A stretch of 64,000 nucleotides of DNA, taken from Lachnospiraceae bacterium (GTDB lineage Bacteria; Bacillota; Clostridia; Lachnospirales; Lachnospiraceae). This document shows, one piece after another, positions 17,462-26,301 of the stretch. The notes beneath the pieces were generated by a model. That model saw nothing but the letters and a program-made list of their open reading frames with translations, was not told the DNA's origin and did no database searches. Both the position numbers and the translations under genes were made by a program. How positions within the stretch are numbered: the stretch's first letter is position 1; each line of letters starts with the position of its first letter. The stretch lies in the NCBI GenBank assembly GCA_017623675.1, contig JAGAOO010000036.1, positions 1 to 64,000 on the forward strand, in the 5' to 3' direction.

Positions 17462-18457
17462 TTATGATACCGGTCTGACACTCACCTCTCCGGAAGAAAG
17501 TGCTATCCGTTTTCCATCCTGACATTCCAATATCAAATGTCCATCATCATCTATATCAACAGCCGTTCCTGTTATCGGTGTATCCGATACCGTATATACC
17601 TCTTTTCCAATTAAGAAGGAACGACGTTTATATTCTGCCATAAAACTTTTTTCCGTCAAATGTTCATAATATTCCCAGAAATGATTAATCATGGAAGCTA
17701 CAATTTTACTTCTTATTTCCGCCTCTGATATGTTCTGTTTGTCCTTTTTCTGCTGAAAGACAGAACCTGCTACAGACTGAATCTCCTTTGGAAAACCACC
17801 TTCCGGTTCCCACAAATTAAATCCGATTCCTGTTACTGCATATTCCAACATACTGTTTTCCACGTTTACGGAAGCCTCTGTCAAAATTCCGCATACCTTT
17901 TTCCCATGACAAAATACATCATTGACCCACTTAATCACAGCTTCCGTTTCAGCAACTTCTTCTATGGCCTGAGCTGCTGCTACAGCTGCGGCAGTCGTCA
18001 AAAACAAAGATTCCTGTGCAGTAAAATCCGGACGCATCAAAAAACTAATATATACTCCACTGGAAGATGGAGAATAAAAGCTCCTTCCCATTCGCCCTCT
18101 GCCGGCAGTCTGCTCCTCTGCTATCACAACCATACCCTCTGCCCTACCCTGAGCGGCATATTCCTTAGCTCTTGTATTCGTAGAATCAATCGTCTTATGT
18201 ACTTCCAGATTTAAAAACGAAAGTTCCGGCAATAAGTATTTCGAGATACTTTGAACGGATAATATATCATTCTCCCGCTCCATACAGTATCCTTTATTCG
18301 TAATGGCCGAAATTGAATATCCCTCTTCCTGAAGAGACTTCACCGCTTTCCAGACAGCGTTGCGGCTCACACCTAAAGCAGCCGCCAACTGACCGCCTGA
18401 AATGTGTTCTCCCTTTTGCTTTTCTAAGGTTTCCAGTACTTGTTCTTTTACATTCAT
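17462..18457 (-). CDS. birA: Biotin-protein ligase and biotin operon repressor BirA
   Basis: Bifunctional 331-aa protein. The N-terminal winged helix (GGQLAAALGVSRNAVWKAVKSLQEEG, residues about 20-45) binds operator DNA. The ligase core has the biotinyl-AMP loop GRGRMGR, the KWVND active-site strand and the C-terminal SH3-like domain. It attaches biotin to carboxylase carrier proteins, and as holo-repressor shuts biotin uptake genes. Start ATG 18457 has AGAGGA upstream. The promoter at 18535-18563 is overlapped by a TTGTCAACC/GGTTGACAA inverted repeat, implying autoregulation together with bioY. Confidence 0.93.
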   Translation of the reverse strand: MNVKEQVLETLEKQKGEHISGGQLAAALGVSRNAVWKAVKSLQEEGYSISAITNKGYCMERENDILSVQSISKYLLPELSFLNLEVHKTIDSTNTRAKEYAAQGRAEGMVVIAEEQTAGRGRMGRSFYSPSSSGVYISFLMRPDFTAQESLFLTTAAAVAAAQAIEEVAETEAVIKWVNDVFCHGKKVCGILTEASVNVENSMLEYAVTGIGFNLWEPEGGFPKEIQSVAGSVFQQKKDKQNISEAEIRSKIVASMINHFWEYYEHLTEKSFMAEYKRRSFLIGKEVYTVSDTPITGTAVDIDDDGHLILECQDGKRIALSSGEVSVRPVS

Positions 18458-18534
18458 TTTAGTTCCTCTTAGATAAAAATTCATGACATAAACCAGACTT
18501 TCCTTGATTGCCTTTTAGCTTACTCAATAAGGGT

Positions 18535-18563
18535 ATCTTATTACAACCTTTTCTCGTTGTCAA
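18535..18563 (-). promoter_or_regulatory. Promoter of birA-bioY
   Basis: Minus-strand consensus TTGACA (18563-18558), 17-base spacer, TAAGAT (18540-18535), about 70 bases before the birA ATG. Confidence 0.65.
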
Positions 18564-18587
18564 CCGTGAATTACATTAGGTTGACAA
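18557..18587. promoter_or_regulatory. Probable BirA operator
   Basis: Perfect 9-bp inverted repeat TTGTCAACC (18557-18565) and GGTTGACAA (18579-18587) with a 13-base spacer. Half-sites resemble the BirA consensus TTGTAAACC/GGTTTACAA, though the usual spacer is 14-16. One half-site contains the -35 TTGACA of the birA promoter. Confidence 0.65.
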
Positions 18588-18601
18588 TAGAAAGAGCCCG
18601 C

Positions 18602-18639
18602 AAAAATAATTTATGACCTGTCAATTCAACAGGTCATAA
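18602..18639 (-). terminator. Terminator of the ABC/CARDB-like operon
   Basis: TTATGACCTGT (18611-18621) and ACAGGTCATAA (18629-18639) form a perfect 11-bp stem with a 7-base loop. On the minus strand attaTTTTTG follows. It lies just past the stop of the last operon gene. Confidence 0.8.
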
Positions 18640-18642
18640 CTT

Positions 18643-19437
18643 CTATTTTCCATATTTTTTCAAAATTGCTGTAAATAACAGGCAAATACATCCAATTATC
18701 AACCAATCTCGTGCCTGCATCATCTGTATATTCAACAACAACTGATTCTTTTCAATTTGCTCCGAGTTAATAATCATCGCACCTGCTTCCTGCAATTCCT
18801 CTATCTGTATTCCTTCTAAATCCTGATACTGTAACCGCACCCGAATCTGGGAATTATTCTTTTTCAATTCCAAGGAGGTTCCTGATACAAAAACACAGGG
18901 ACTATCATCAGGCAAAGATTTAGCTACTACCAGCTTTGCCATTCCCTGTTCCCCCTCTCCCATAGAATATCCTGCCTGCCAATTGTCCTTTGAACCAGAG
19001 GCACCATAATTACTCTGACATTCTCGCCGCAACTGTTCATATGCCGTTTCATTGAGATAAATGACCTTCATCGTTTCCGTCTCTGTCAATCCGTAAGCAG
19101 ATTCCAAATATTCCTTTGATACCTCAATGCAGGGCAAAGAAATTGTTCCAGTTTTACACGTAATATCTATCTTTTTTTCCTTTTGGCGACTGACAGTTTC
19201 TACATATTCAAGCTTTTCTATCTCTTCTATCTGCATACTAAGTTTTTCCGAAGATTCAGAGCCGGATAAAACGTATTCTACCGGTGTATGCAACAATTGA
19301 TAAAGTTGAACACTATAATAGAATCCCAAACTGAAACAGAAAATGCCCAATAAGAAACAAATAAGCTGTATCTTTACTCTGTCATTTTGTTTCCGAGTCA
19401 GCCAGAAGTTCTTCCACCATTTCATCTGCTCCACCAC
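18643..19437 (-). CDS. Membrane-anchored protein with a MacB-periplasmic-like domain (unknown)
   Basis: The 264-aa product has a TM helix at residues about 24-46, a large extracytoplasmic domain and a TM helix at about 240-260. The ectodomain (MQIEEIEKLEYVETVSRQ, IEVSKEYLESAYGLTETE, VIYLNETAYEQL) recalls the MacB/FtsX core domain, but there is no permease helix bundle. This is recognition by eye, not a search. It starts inside the end of the CARDB-like gene (56-base overlap) with GTG 19437; an ATG at 19425 is an alternative. It is the last gene of the ABC transporter operon and probably belongs to the same envelope complex. Confidence 0.7.
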   Translation of the reverse strand: MVEQMKWWKNFWLTRKQNDRVKIQLICFLLGIFCFSLGFYYSVQLYQLLHTPVEYVLSGSESSEKLSMQIEEIEKLEYVETVSRQKEKKIDITCKTGTISLPCIEVSKEYLESAYGLTETETMKVIYLNETAYEQLRRECQSNYGASGSKDNWQAGYSMGEGEQGMAKLVVAKSLPDDSPCVFVSGTSLELKKNNSQIRVRLQYQDLEGIQIEELQEAGAMIINSEQIEKNQLLLNIQMMQARDWLIIGCICLLFTAILKKYGK

Positions 19438-20830
19438 GCTCCCGTTTGTTATTTTTAATCAGAATATATCCTAGTAACAGGCATAAGATTCCAACGACCA
19501 CAACCATAATGATCCACCACTGTCCCGGCTGATCCGGTTCTTCCTCCAATGTCTTTTCCGAAAACGGAGAACAAATTACTGTTGAAAATTCTTCTGTTTC
19601 CGTATATTCATTTCCTTCCTCATCTTCATAATAGAAAGTAATGGTTCCTTTGGTGGGACCATACATGGAATTAGAATTTGATAATGATGTAACCGATACC
19701 TGAATACTTCCGGTCTGGACTGTTCCTGCTTCCATATTTCCGATAAATATTGTTCCTTCCGGTGATAATCCGTCTGCCACTAGTTCTGCACGCACATTAT
19801 ATACAGTAGTTCTTCCCAAATTCATTGCCTGTACCTGTGCCTCAACCACATCTGCAACCTGTACCTCCTTCGGAATCACTACGGGGTCAAATTGCATGAG
19901 CATAGTCTGTTTCACATCCACTTTTGCATTCCCGGATTCCGAATATAACATTCCTTTGCTGTCTGCATAATCCATGGTAAGAGTCAGATGATACTGTCCT
20001 TGTGGTGTAGCTGAATTTACGGCAAAATCATAGGTAATAATTGTACTGCCTCCTGCCGGAATTGCTCCCACATAAATTGCATCCGATTGACTTAATAATG
20101 TAAAATACTCTTCCTGTGCTGTCAACATTACCGTCATATTCTGGACAGATTCTGTCTGACTGGTATTAACAAGGGTGATTTCTGCCTTTACTTCCTCTCC
20201 TGCAACTACCTCTTTTTTTGAAAAATTGCAGGATTCCACCAATACTTTCGGTGCATATGTAACCGGTTCCTCCGTGGTTGCTTCTGTTGCTGGTTCTTCA
20301 TTGAGATTCTTCCCATCGCTGATATTCACATACACAGTGAATTGCTGTTGCATATCATTTCCATTTGCATCTACCGCTTCTACTGTCAGAACCACCGGAT
20401 AACTTCCATTATATCGTTCCTCTTTCAATTCAAGAGAAAACAAAACCACATAACTTTCAACAATATTCAAACCATCATTAACTGCTGTCGATTGTAAGGT
20501 AAAGGTTTTCTCATAATTCTTGTTGACAAATGGTATGCTTTGAGAATCTCCCAGATTTAATGCCACTCGAATAGAATCATTTTGTAATTTCTGATTACAG
20601 ATCAAAGGTACTACCAATTGTACCCTTCCCTGCTCCACTTTGGGTACGTATCCATCTGAATAAGCCTTATCCATCCCTTCATATCGGTTCTGATTATCAA
20701 TGACCAGCTTCCCTGTTGCATACTCTGATGACACAGAATTACTTTCCTGTGCCATTATCATTTGTTTTGGGAAAACAAGAAGAAGCCCTGCTACCAACAG
20801 GCAGGCTAACATTTTTTTCCAAAATTTCAT
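19382..20830 (-). CDS. Exported CARDB/NEW3-like protein with C-terminal TM anchor
   Basis: The 482-aa product has a signal peptide (MKFWKKMLACLLVAGLLLVFPKQ, cleavage probably near residue 28). It carries at least two Ig-like beta domains of the CARDB/NEW3 kind (KVLVESCNFSKKEVVAGEEVKAEITLVN; VQVADVVEAQVQAMNLGRTTVYNVRAELV), a Thr/Glu-rich linker, a TM helix (WWIIMVVVVGILCLLLGYILI) and a basic tail. It should sit outside the membrane next to the ABC permeases encoded upstream. GGAGG lies 10 bases before ATG 20830. Its last 56 bases overlap the next gene, which suggests translational coupling. Exact function unknown. Confidence 0.8.
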   Translation of the reverse strand: MKFWKKMLACLLVAGLLLVFPKQMIMAQESNSVSSEYATGKLVIDNQNRYEGMDKAYSDGYVPKVEQGRVQLVVPLICNQKLQNDSIRVALNLGDSQSIPFVNKNYEKTFTLQSTAVNDGLNIVESYVVLFSLELKEERYNGSYPVVLTVEAVDANGNDMQQQFTVYVNISDGKNLNEEPATEATTEEPVTYAPKVLVESCNFSKKEVVAGEEVKAEITLVNTSQTESVQNMTVMLTAQEEYFTLLSQSDAIYVGAIPAGGSTIITYDFAVNSATPQGQYHLTLTMDYADSKGMLYSESGNAKVDVKQTMLMQFDPVVIPKEVQVADVVEAQVQAMNLGRTTVYNVRAELVADGLSPEGTIFIGNMEAGTVQTGSIQVSVTSLSNSNSMYGPTKGTITFYYEDEEGNEYTETEEFSTVICSPFSEKTLEEEPDQPGQWWIIMVVVVGILCLLLGYILIKNNKRERGGADEMVEELLADSETK

Positions 20831-20877
20831 GTTGCTTTATCCTCCATTTCTATCCTGCTTATATCTGCTAACTATTC

Positions 20878-21510
20878 CTACCATGGGTCTTCCATATCAT
20901 GTACTCGATCACATAACTCTTCAATGTCTTGTGCATTATGGCTGGCAAGGAGAATTGCTTTCCCCTGTGCTTTCAATTCTTTCAGCAATTTTCGCATTTG
21001 GGTCACTCCGGCCCGATCCAGTCCGTTAAAAGGTTCATCCAAAATCAACACCTCTGGATTTTCCATAATTGCCTGAGCAATTCCCAACCTTTGACGCATT
21101 CCCAAGGAATACTTGGCAACCGGCTTTTTCAAATTTGGTTCTAATCCTACCCGGACAATCGTATCCCGAATTTCCTGTTTCCCAATTTTGCCCCTTAAAG
21201 CCGCCAATATTTTTAGATTTTGATAACCGGTCATATCTGGTATAAATCCTGGTGTTTCAATAATGACACCTAGATTTTCAGGAAAATCACATTCTTTCCC
21301 AACCTGTTGACCTCCCACCCGGATCTTCCCTTTATCCGGTTTCAAAAAACCACAGATACATTTCATTAAGACTGTCTTCCCACTTCCATTATTGCCTACC
21401 ACACCAAAAATCTCACCAGAAGCAATCCGGAGATTCACATCATGCAAAATAACATCCTTCCCAAAGGATTTGTATACATGTTCTACTTTAATTCCTGTTT
21501 GTTTATCCAT
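20878..21510 (-). CDS. ABC transporter ATP-binding protein
   Basis: Single nucleotide-binding domain, 210 aa: Walker A GNNGSGKT (residues about 36-43), Q-loop region ENLGVIIETPGF, signature YSLGMRQRLG, Walker B VLILDEPFNGLD and H-loop ASHN. This is the ABC-2 (CcmA/BcrA-like) type, on the short side because it ends soon after the H-loop region (RVHDMEDPW). The ATG at 21510 follows GAGGATAGA; the frame runs further upstream but overlaps the permease gene. It works with the two permeases encoded directly upstream. Confidence 0.92.
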   Translation of the reverse strand: MDKQTGIKVEHVYKSFGKDVILHDVNLRIASGEIFGVVGNNGSGKTVLMKCICGFLKPDKGKIRVGGQQVGKECDFPENLGVIIETPGFIPDMTGYQNLKILAALRGKIGKQEIRDTIVRVGLEPNLKKPVAKYSLGMRQRLGIAQAIMENPEVLILDEPFNGLDRAGVTQMRKLLKELKAQGKAILLASHNAQDIEELCDRVHDMEDPW

Positions 21511-21527
21511 TCTATCCTCACCCGATT

Positions 21528-22439
21528 CTAAGTTTTTTGAACTGTTATTTTTTCTGTTCCTGTAAAGGAAAAAGAATAGGTCTGCATCTTCCATAGCGAT
21601 AAGCCGAATAAAATCAGACTGCCTATACCAAAAAAAACATATGACACCCACAATCTGGGCAGATTGTCATATCCGAAATTATGCATATAATACGTGGCAT
21701 GATTTAAGGGCGATATCCAACCAAATATAATATTGGCAATCCGTATTCGCTCCTGCGATATATGAAACCATTGCGCAATCATTTCCGGATTTAACAGAAA
21801 TCCAAATCCACTGAAAATAACTCCTCCTATCATGCCATAATTTCCTTTCCATAGATTCAAGAACAAAATCAACCCTGCCATAAACATAGAGTACCCCAGC
21901 ATTAATCCAAAAATGTGAACGGTACATTTATAGGGATAGGATAGTTCCAACACCTTTACAAATGCCGGAATCGCAATCTCTTCTCCAATGTTGGAATATC
22001 CAAGAATGGAAGCCGTATCACTCCATAGATTTGCCGGATATGCATTTGCTCCCGATAATACACAGGTTGACAGTAATATAAATATAACAAACAATAAGGT
22101 TGCCAATACCATATAAACAATTTGTCCCAGCATCCATGTCATGCGATTGGTTCGCACCAAAAACAAAGGAACTTCATTGCTTAAGTTAGGCATATCTGCA
22201 AAGAGCAATAACAGACACAAGGAAATTAATAAAATAGAATTTGCATCACCGAAAGTCCAGATAAATGGCTCCAGCATCTGCAATAATGTATTATGCTCCT
22301 GTGCGAACAAAAGAACCTTATTGGAAAGCAGGAAGCAGATGACAAAACCCAGCCCAAAGGCAAGCAATATCTGTGGATTGAGTCTCCAACGTCGAAAGTT
22401 TGCCAATACAACCAGACCAATTTGTCGTAATCTATACAT
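21528..22439 (-). CDS. ABC-2 type permease subunit A
   Basis: The 303-aa polytopic membrane protein has about six TM helices and a short cytoplasmic N-terminus (RLRQIGLVVLANFRRWRLNPQ) typical of ABC-2 permeases, with a larger external loop after helix 3 (SGANAYPANLWSDTASILGYSNIGEEI). AGGAGG lies 10 bases before ATG 22439. It overlaps the preceding permease gene by 8 bases and precedes the ATPase by 17 bases. Substrate unknown. Confidence 0.8.
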   Translation of the reverse strand: MYRLRQIGLVVLANFRRWRLNPQILLAFGLGFVICFLLSNKVLLFAQEHNTLLQMLEPFIWTFGDANSILLISLCLLLLFADMPNLSNEVPLFLVRTNRMTWMLGQIVYMVLATLLFVIFILLSTCVLSGANAYPANLWSDTASILGYSNIGEEIAIPAFVKVLELSYPYKCTVHIFGLMLGYSMFMAGLILFLNLWKGNYGMIGGVIFSGFGFLLNPEMIAQWFHISQERIRIANIIFGWISPLNHATYYMHNFGYDNLPRLWVSYVFFGIGSLILFGLSLWKMQTYSFSFTGTEKITVQKT

Positions 22440-23058
22440 GCTCTAAGCACCTCCTGAGAATTACATAATAGATACAACCAAGTATCGATATTATACCGAT
22501 TAACAAAAGTATCATTCCCTGCACTCCGAATACCCATGTATGTTCCGGTTGAAACCACTCATAGGGATACAGGCAATACAAGCCCTGAAAATACCGTTCA
22601 TGTAAGATAATCAATAGATAATAAATAACAAAGGAACCTCCATATGCCAGATATCGATTGCGAGACCAGGCGGCCAACACTGCTGCTATCTCTGCCCATA
22701 AAAATCCGTTCAAAAACAAAAGCAGATAAGAACAATCCAACGGCTCCTTCCATTTCCATACATTATAAATACCTACTCCCAGTATTTCCAACAATCCACC
22801 ACCGATTCCGCATGCCAGAAACTTTCCCAATATATAAGATGTAATGCTGGTTCTGGGCAGACAGGACTTAACAAATCCATATTCATATTCCTTCAGCCAC
22901 GTAACGGTATAGGGGAGGGTACAAACAACCGGTACTATCATACGAAACAAATCAGAATCCCAGCCGGCAGTAATAAGCACAAGTAACTCAATCAGGAATC
23001 CTATAACAAACCCTTTTGATGTAATTGCCCGTATCATATCTGTTTCAAAACTGTTCAC
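22432..23058 (-). CDS. ABC-2 type permease subunit B
   Basis: The 208-aa product has about six TM helices (GFVIGFLIELLVLITAGW, LLLFLNGFLWAEIAAVLAAW, MILLLIGIISILGCIYYVIL among them). GTG 23058 is the likely start, with GAGG seven bases upstream. It overlaps the next permease by 8 bases and begins 16 bases after the lipoprotein gene, so expression is tightly linked. It probably pairs with the 303-aa permease as a heterodimer around the single ATPase. Confidence 0.78.
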   Translation of the reverse strand: MNSFETDMIRAITSKGFVIGFLIELLVLITAGWDSDLFRMIVPVVCTLPYTVTWLKEYEYGFVKSCLPRTSITSYILGKFLACGIGGGLLEILGVGIYNVWKWKEPLDCSYLLLFLNGFLWAEIAAVLAAWSRNRYLAYGGSFVIYYLLIILHERYFQGLYCLYPYEWFQPEHTWVFGVQGMILLLIGIISILGCIYYVILRRCLEHV

Positions 23059-23074
23059 CTTTCAACCTCACCTG

Positions 23075-24679
23075 CTAATATCCTAATTCCCGGTCAACAA
23101 TCGTTCCATCAATGGCATTAATCGTCATAACATTTCTGTATGTTACAATCGTTTCTTCTCCACTTTGTTCGGTAACAGTTCCCTTAAAATCCCATACCGG
23201 AACCAGCAGCCCGGTATCATAGTTATCCTGTTCACTAATGCGCGCATATCCTAATACAACCCTGTCAATCTGAATCATACATTTATCTTCTTCTGTCTCT
23301 TCCGCGTTGATGACAACGACCATTTGTTCAAATGTATCCCGAATCACATCAAAGGATTTCAAATTCGACTGCTCCACTACCGTTTCTACCATTGTTAATG
23401 GTGCATTATAATCAAAACCGACGATTCCGCTATCATTAATACGAAACTCAATCACTTCAATTGGCCAAGCCTTTTTTACATAATCATCACCTCTCCAGCC
23501 TTCATCATGTTTACCGACGCTATCGTAGGTCACAAATGCCCCGTCAATGTTACGCATATAATTAAGAATATATTCTTTCCGATAACCGGTTCCCTCTAAA
23601 TCCGATGCTTCTCGGATATCCAATAGTTCGTAAAACAAACCACCTTGATAATATTCAAACCCCTCTATTCCTACCTGTTCCAAAAAACTATCAGCTATAG
23701 AAATCGCTTCTTCCTGAGTCATTGTAACCGGCTCATCTGTAATTTCTACAAAAGTCGTTCCATCAAAAGAATTGGCTAAAGTCTCCGGCATCTCTGTATT
23801 TGCACTCCAAATATTTCCTGATCTTTCTGTCATGAAAGCCTCCTCTGAAGCAAGGGCATCTGCCTTTTCCAGATTGGTATTTTCCAGATAAGTAGTGGCA
23901 ACAAAATCATATCCATGGGTATTCTTCCGATACCGGATACAGTTTCCGTAATCCGGATTATTTTGTAAAAATAAAGATTGATATGTAAGATCATTTCCAT
24001 CACTGATTCCATAGTACACTTCTCCGTTCGGATTCAAGCTATATTGCCATGAATAGAAGCTATCTGATTTATTATTGTTATATAATTCTTCGACTCCATG
24101 TATGGTTCCGTCTGACAAATAATCTGACCAATTATATTGATCCGGTGCTGTTTCATATACTGCCTGCAACTCGTCAATCTGAGCTTGATACTCGTCTTTA
24201 TATATTTGTATCGATTCTTCATCTTCTCCGCTTCCATCCAACTGCTTCATTTCATCTTTTAAAATTTGAATTTCACTTAAGATATCCTTCTTTGTTTGGA
24301 CCTCTAGGATTCTTCCCTCATACAATTGTGTTCCTCCTGTCAGTTCTTCCTTTATCCTATCCAGTTGTTCTTGTGTAAATGTTGTCTGTGCCACTCGAAA
24401 AATCGATAACTGCTCTGTCTGTGGAATGTCCACTTTTGCATCTACCTGTACAGTCACCCCAAGGCTATCACTTTGAATGGTGGTCTGATATGTTTCATAT
24501 TCCTGTACTAAATCACCTACCTGAACCCCATCACCTGTGTTTTGTGCTGCTTCAATCATATTGTCAAAATCCTTATTATTAACCAAAGAGGAACCCGGAC
24601 TTTTCTGACAGGCAGTTAAGCCGGATATTCCCATGCTAACAATCATTCCCAAGGCTACAATACGTTGTTTCTTTTTCAT
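23075..24679 (-). CDS. Large lipoprotein (DUF6034-like) of the ABC/two-component cluster
   Basis: The 534-aa product has a lipoprotein signal: basic start MKKKQR, hydrophobic core and lipobox LTAC with Cys near residue 24. The mature part is acidic with no TM, and contains helical (TFTQEQLDRIKEELTGG, ILKDEMKQLDGSGEDEE) and beta-rich parts ending in DAIDGTIVDRELGY, a PepSY-like ending. It resembles DUF6034 lipoproteins of Lachnospiraceae, from memory. GGAGG lies 7 bases before the ATG. It starts the run of genes with the ABC permeases and is downstream of the sensor kinase, so it may bind the ligand or inducer. Confidence 0.75.
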   Translation of the reverse strand: MKKKQRIVALGMIVSMGISGLTACQKSPGSSLVNNKDFDNMIEAAQNTGDGVQVGDLVQEYETYQTTIQSDSLGVTVQVDAKVDIPQTEQLSIFRVAQTTFTQEQLDRIKEELTGGTQLYEGRILEVQTKKDILSEIQILKDEMKQLDGSGEDEESIQIYKDEYQAQIDELQAVYETAPDQYNWSDYLSDGTIHGVEELYNNNKSDSFYSWQYSLNPNGEVYYGISDGNDLTYQSLFLQNNPDYGNCIRYRKNTHGYDFVATTYLENTNLEKADALASEEAFMTERSGNIWSANTEMPETLANSFDGTTFVEITDEPVTMTQEEAISIADSFLEQVGIEGFEYYQGGLFYELLDIREASDLEGTGYRKEYILNYMRNIDGAFVTYDSVGKHDEGWRGDDYVKKAWPIEVIEFRINDSGIVGFDYNAPLTMVETVVEQSNLKSFDVIRDTFEQMVVVINAEETEEDKCMIQIDRVVLGYARISEQDNYDTGLLVPVWDFKGTVTEQSGEETIVTYRNVMTINAIDGTIVDRELGY

Positions 24680-24730
24680 CTTTTTTCCTCCAATTTTATA
24701 CCTGTTATTGTTTCAGAAAATTAGAACAAC

Positions 24731-24746
24731 GAGTCGCTTGCGACTC
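24731..24746. repeat. Palindromic hairpin GAGTCGC/GCGACTC
   Basis: Perfect 7-bp inverted repeat with a 2-base loop in the lipoprotein leader. It lies inside a GC-rich patch (24724-24800) unlike the AT-rich surroundings. Confidence 0.5.
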
Positions 24747-24812
24747 TTTCGCGCCCGAGCGGAATGCGTAGCATTAACTTCATCACCGCGAGGTGCGCAT
24801 CCATAGTGGAGC

Positions 24813-24859
24813 ATTTTTTACTGTATAGGAAACGAGAAGTTTCCTATACAGTAAAAAAT
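24813..24859. terminator. Long perfect hairpin between kinase and lipoprotein genes
   Basis: Arms 24813-24833 and 24839-24859 (21 bp, perfect) with loop gagaa. Both ends carry six T or A, so it can act in both directions. It is immediately preceded on the minus strand by another hairpin whose T-tract is the start of this one. Confidence 0.7.
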
Positions 24860-24900
24860 CCATGCCGGATTTTCTTTCTGAACCTATCCTAGCATGGATT
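24857..24900 (-). terminator. Terminator-like hairpin after the sensor kinase gene
   Basis: Minus-strand AATCCATGC (24900-24892) pairs with GCATGGATT (24865-24857) and is followed by TTTTA. Its 3' end overlaps the left arm of the 21-bp hairpin, so the two compete at their junction. Confidence 0.55.
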
Positions 24901-24924
24901 CTAACAACAAGTATTCATCATTTT

Positions 24925-26298
24925 TTAAACAAATTGTAAAATCATTCGTGTTCCCTTTCCTACTTCACTTTCGATGTTTAAGGTAACGGAATGTTGTTTC
25001 AAAATTAAACTTGTCAATGCAAGACCTAAACCGGCGCCACCATTTTTGCGACTTCTTGATTTATCAATCATATAAAATGGTTCCAGAATACGTCCCTGTT
25101 CTTCCTCCGGAATACCTTGACCGAAATCTTCTACCTCTATCCGGTTTTCATCTGCTCTCAGATATATAATGCTTCCTGTTTCGCTTGCCTTCACTGCATT
25201 ATCAATCAGATTCACTAACACATCCGTCATCAAATCAAAATCTATACAAAACCGTTCTCCCTGCTCCTGCACTACTAATTGAATCTTTTTTTCTTTTAAA
25301 ATCTCCTGACAGGCAAGTTTCGCTACATCAAATAGTTCGATAACCGGATGTTCAGTAAACTCTAGTTCTACATCCTGATCTAATTCCAACAGTTTCATCA
25401 TTTTCTTTGATAACCGTTCCAGTCGTCCACATTCCTGATAGATATAATTCAACGCTTCCCTTGTTTCTTCTTCTCCTAGCCGCGTGGTCAGTAAGGTCTG
25501 TGCATAACCGGAAATCGCAGTCATCGGTGTTTTTAATTCGTGGGTTAAATTTCCCATAAAAAGTGTCTTCTGATATTCAGATTCTTCTAAGCACTCGGTT
25601 CTTGCTTCTACCGCCTCTGCCATTTTGTTAAAATTCTTTCCCAATTGTCCGATTTCATCCTGACCGTTCACCACAACCCGTTGGTCATAAAATCCCTCTG
25701 CCATAAGTTTTGTTGTTTCATTTAAATCCTGCAAGGGTTGTAAGGTACGTTTTAATATCATGGTCAAAATCAGTATAATCACTACTGTAACACCAAACAT
25801 AATAATTAACATATACACTAACAATCGATTTTGCTCTTCCTGTACATATGAAACATCTTCAATGTGATATAAATTAAAATTGTCACCTAAAAAATCACAA
25901 AAAACAAGATATGATTTTCCATTCCAAGCAAGCTCCGCATAAGACAGTTCTTCATAGCATATGTAATCTAACCCTTCCAATTCTTCCGGTGTGAGCATTG
26001 TAAGATTATAAATTTCTTTCATTGCTCCGTTACTATCCATTCTGATACCTATATTATAAGCATCCTGTTGCTGTTTTAAAAAATAATCAAGAAAAATGTC
26101 ATCATTTATTGTGGTACTATAGGTATCCATTTCTTCTCTTAATTTCATTCCTAACACATAACTATTCTGATACCCTTTCATCTTTGCATCATTCAGCAAA
26201 GTTCGTTCATTTAATTTCCAAATAATTCCATCACTGACCAAAATTGCTGTCAAAACTGCCAGACAACTAATCCAAATGATTTTTGTTCTTATCTTCAC
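24925..26298 (-). CDS. Sensor histidine kinase of the ABC cluster
   Basis: The 457-aa membrane kinase has TM1 at residues about 8-27, an extracytoplasmic sensor of about 130 aa, TM2 at about 158-182, HAMP (TLQPLQDLNETTKLMAEGFYDQRV), HisKA with phosphoacceptor His in GNLTHELKTPMTA, and HATPase (NLIDNAVKAS, DFGQGIPEEE, GGAGLGLALT). Start is GTG 26298 with GGAGG 8 bases upstream, inside the end of the regulator gene. Signal unknown; the cluster suggests an envelope-active compound. Confidence 0.88.
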   Translation of the reverse strand: MKIRTKIIWISCLAVLTAILVSDGIIWKLNERTLLNDAKMKGYQNSYVLGMKLREEMDTYSTTINDDIFLDYFLKQQQDAYNIGIRMDSNGAMKEIYNLTMLTPEELEGLDYICYEELSYAELAWNGKSYLVFCDFLGDNFNLYHIEDVSYVQEEQNRLLVYMLIIMFGVTVVIILILTMILKRTLQPLQDLNETTKLMAEGFYDQRVVVNGQDEIGQLGKNFNKMAEAVEARTECLEESEYQKTLFMGNLTHELKTPMTAISGYAQTLLTTRLGEEETREALNYIYQECGRLERLSKKMMKLLELDQDVELEFTEHPVIELFDVAKLACQEILKEKKIQLVVQEQGERFCIDFDLMTDVLVNLIDNAVKASETGSIIYLRADENRIEVEDFGQGIPEEEQGRILEPFYMIDKSRSRKNGGAGLGLALTSLILKQHSVTLNIESEVGKGTRMILQFV

Positions 26299-26301
26299 CT
26301 G

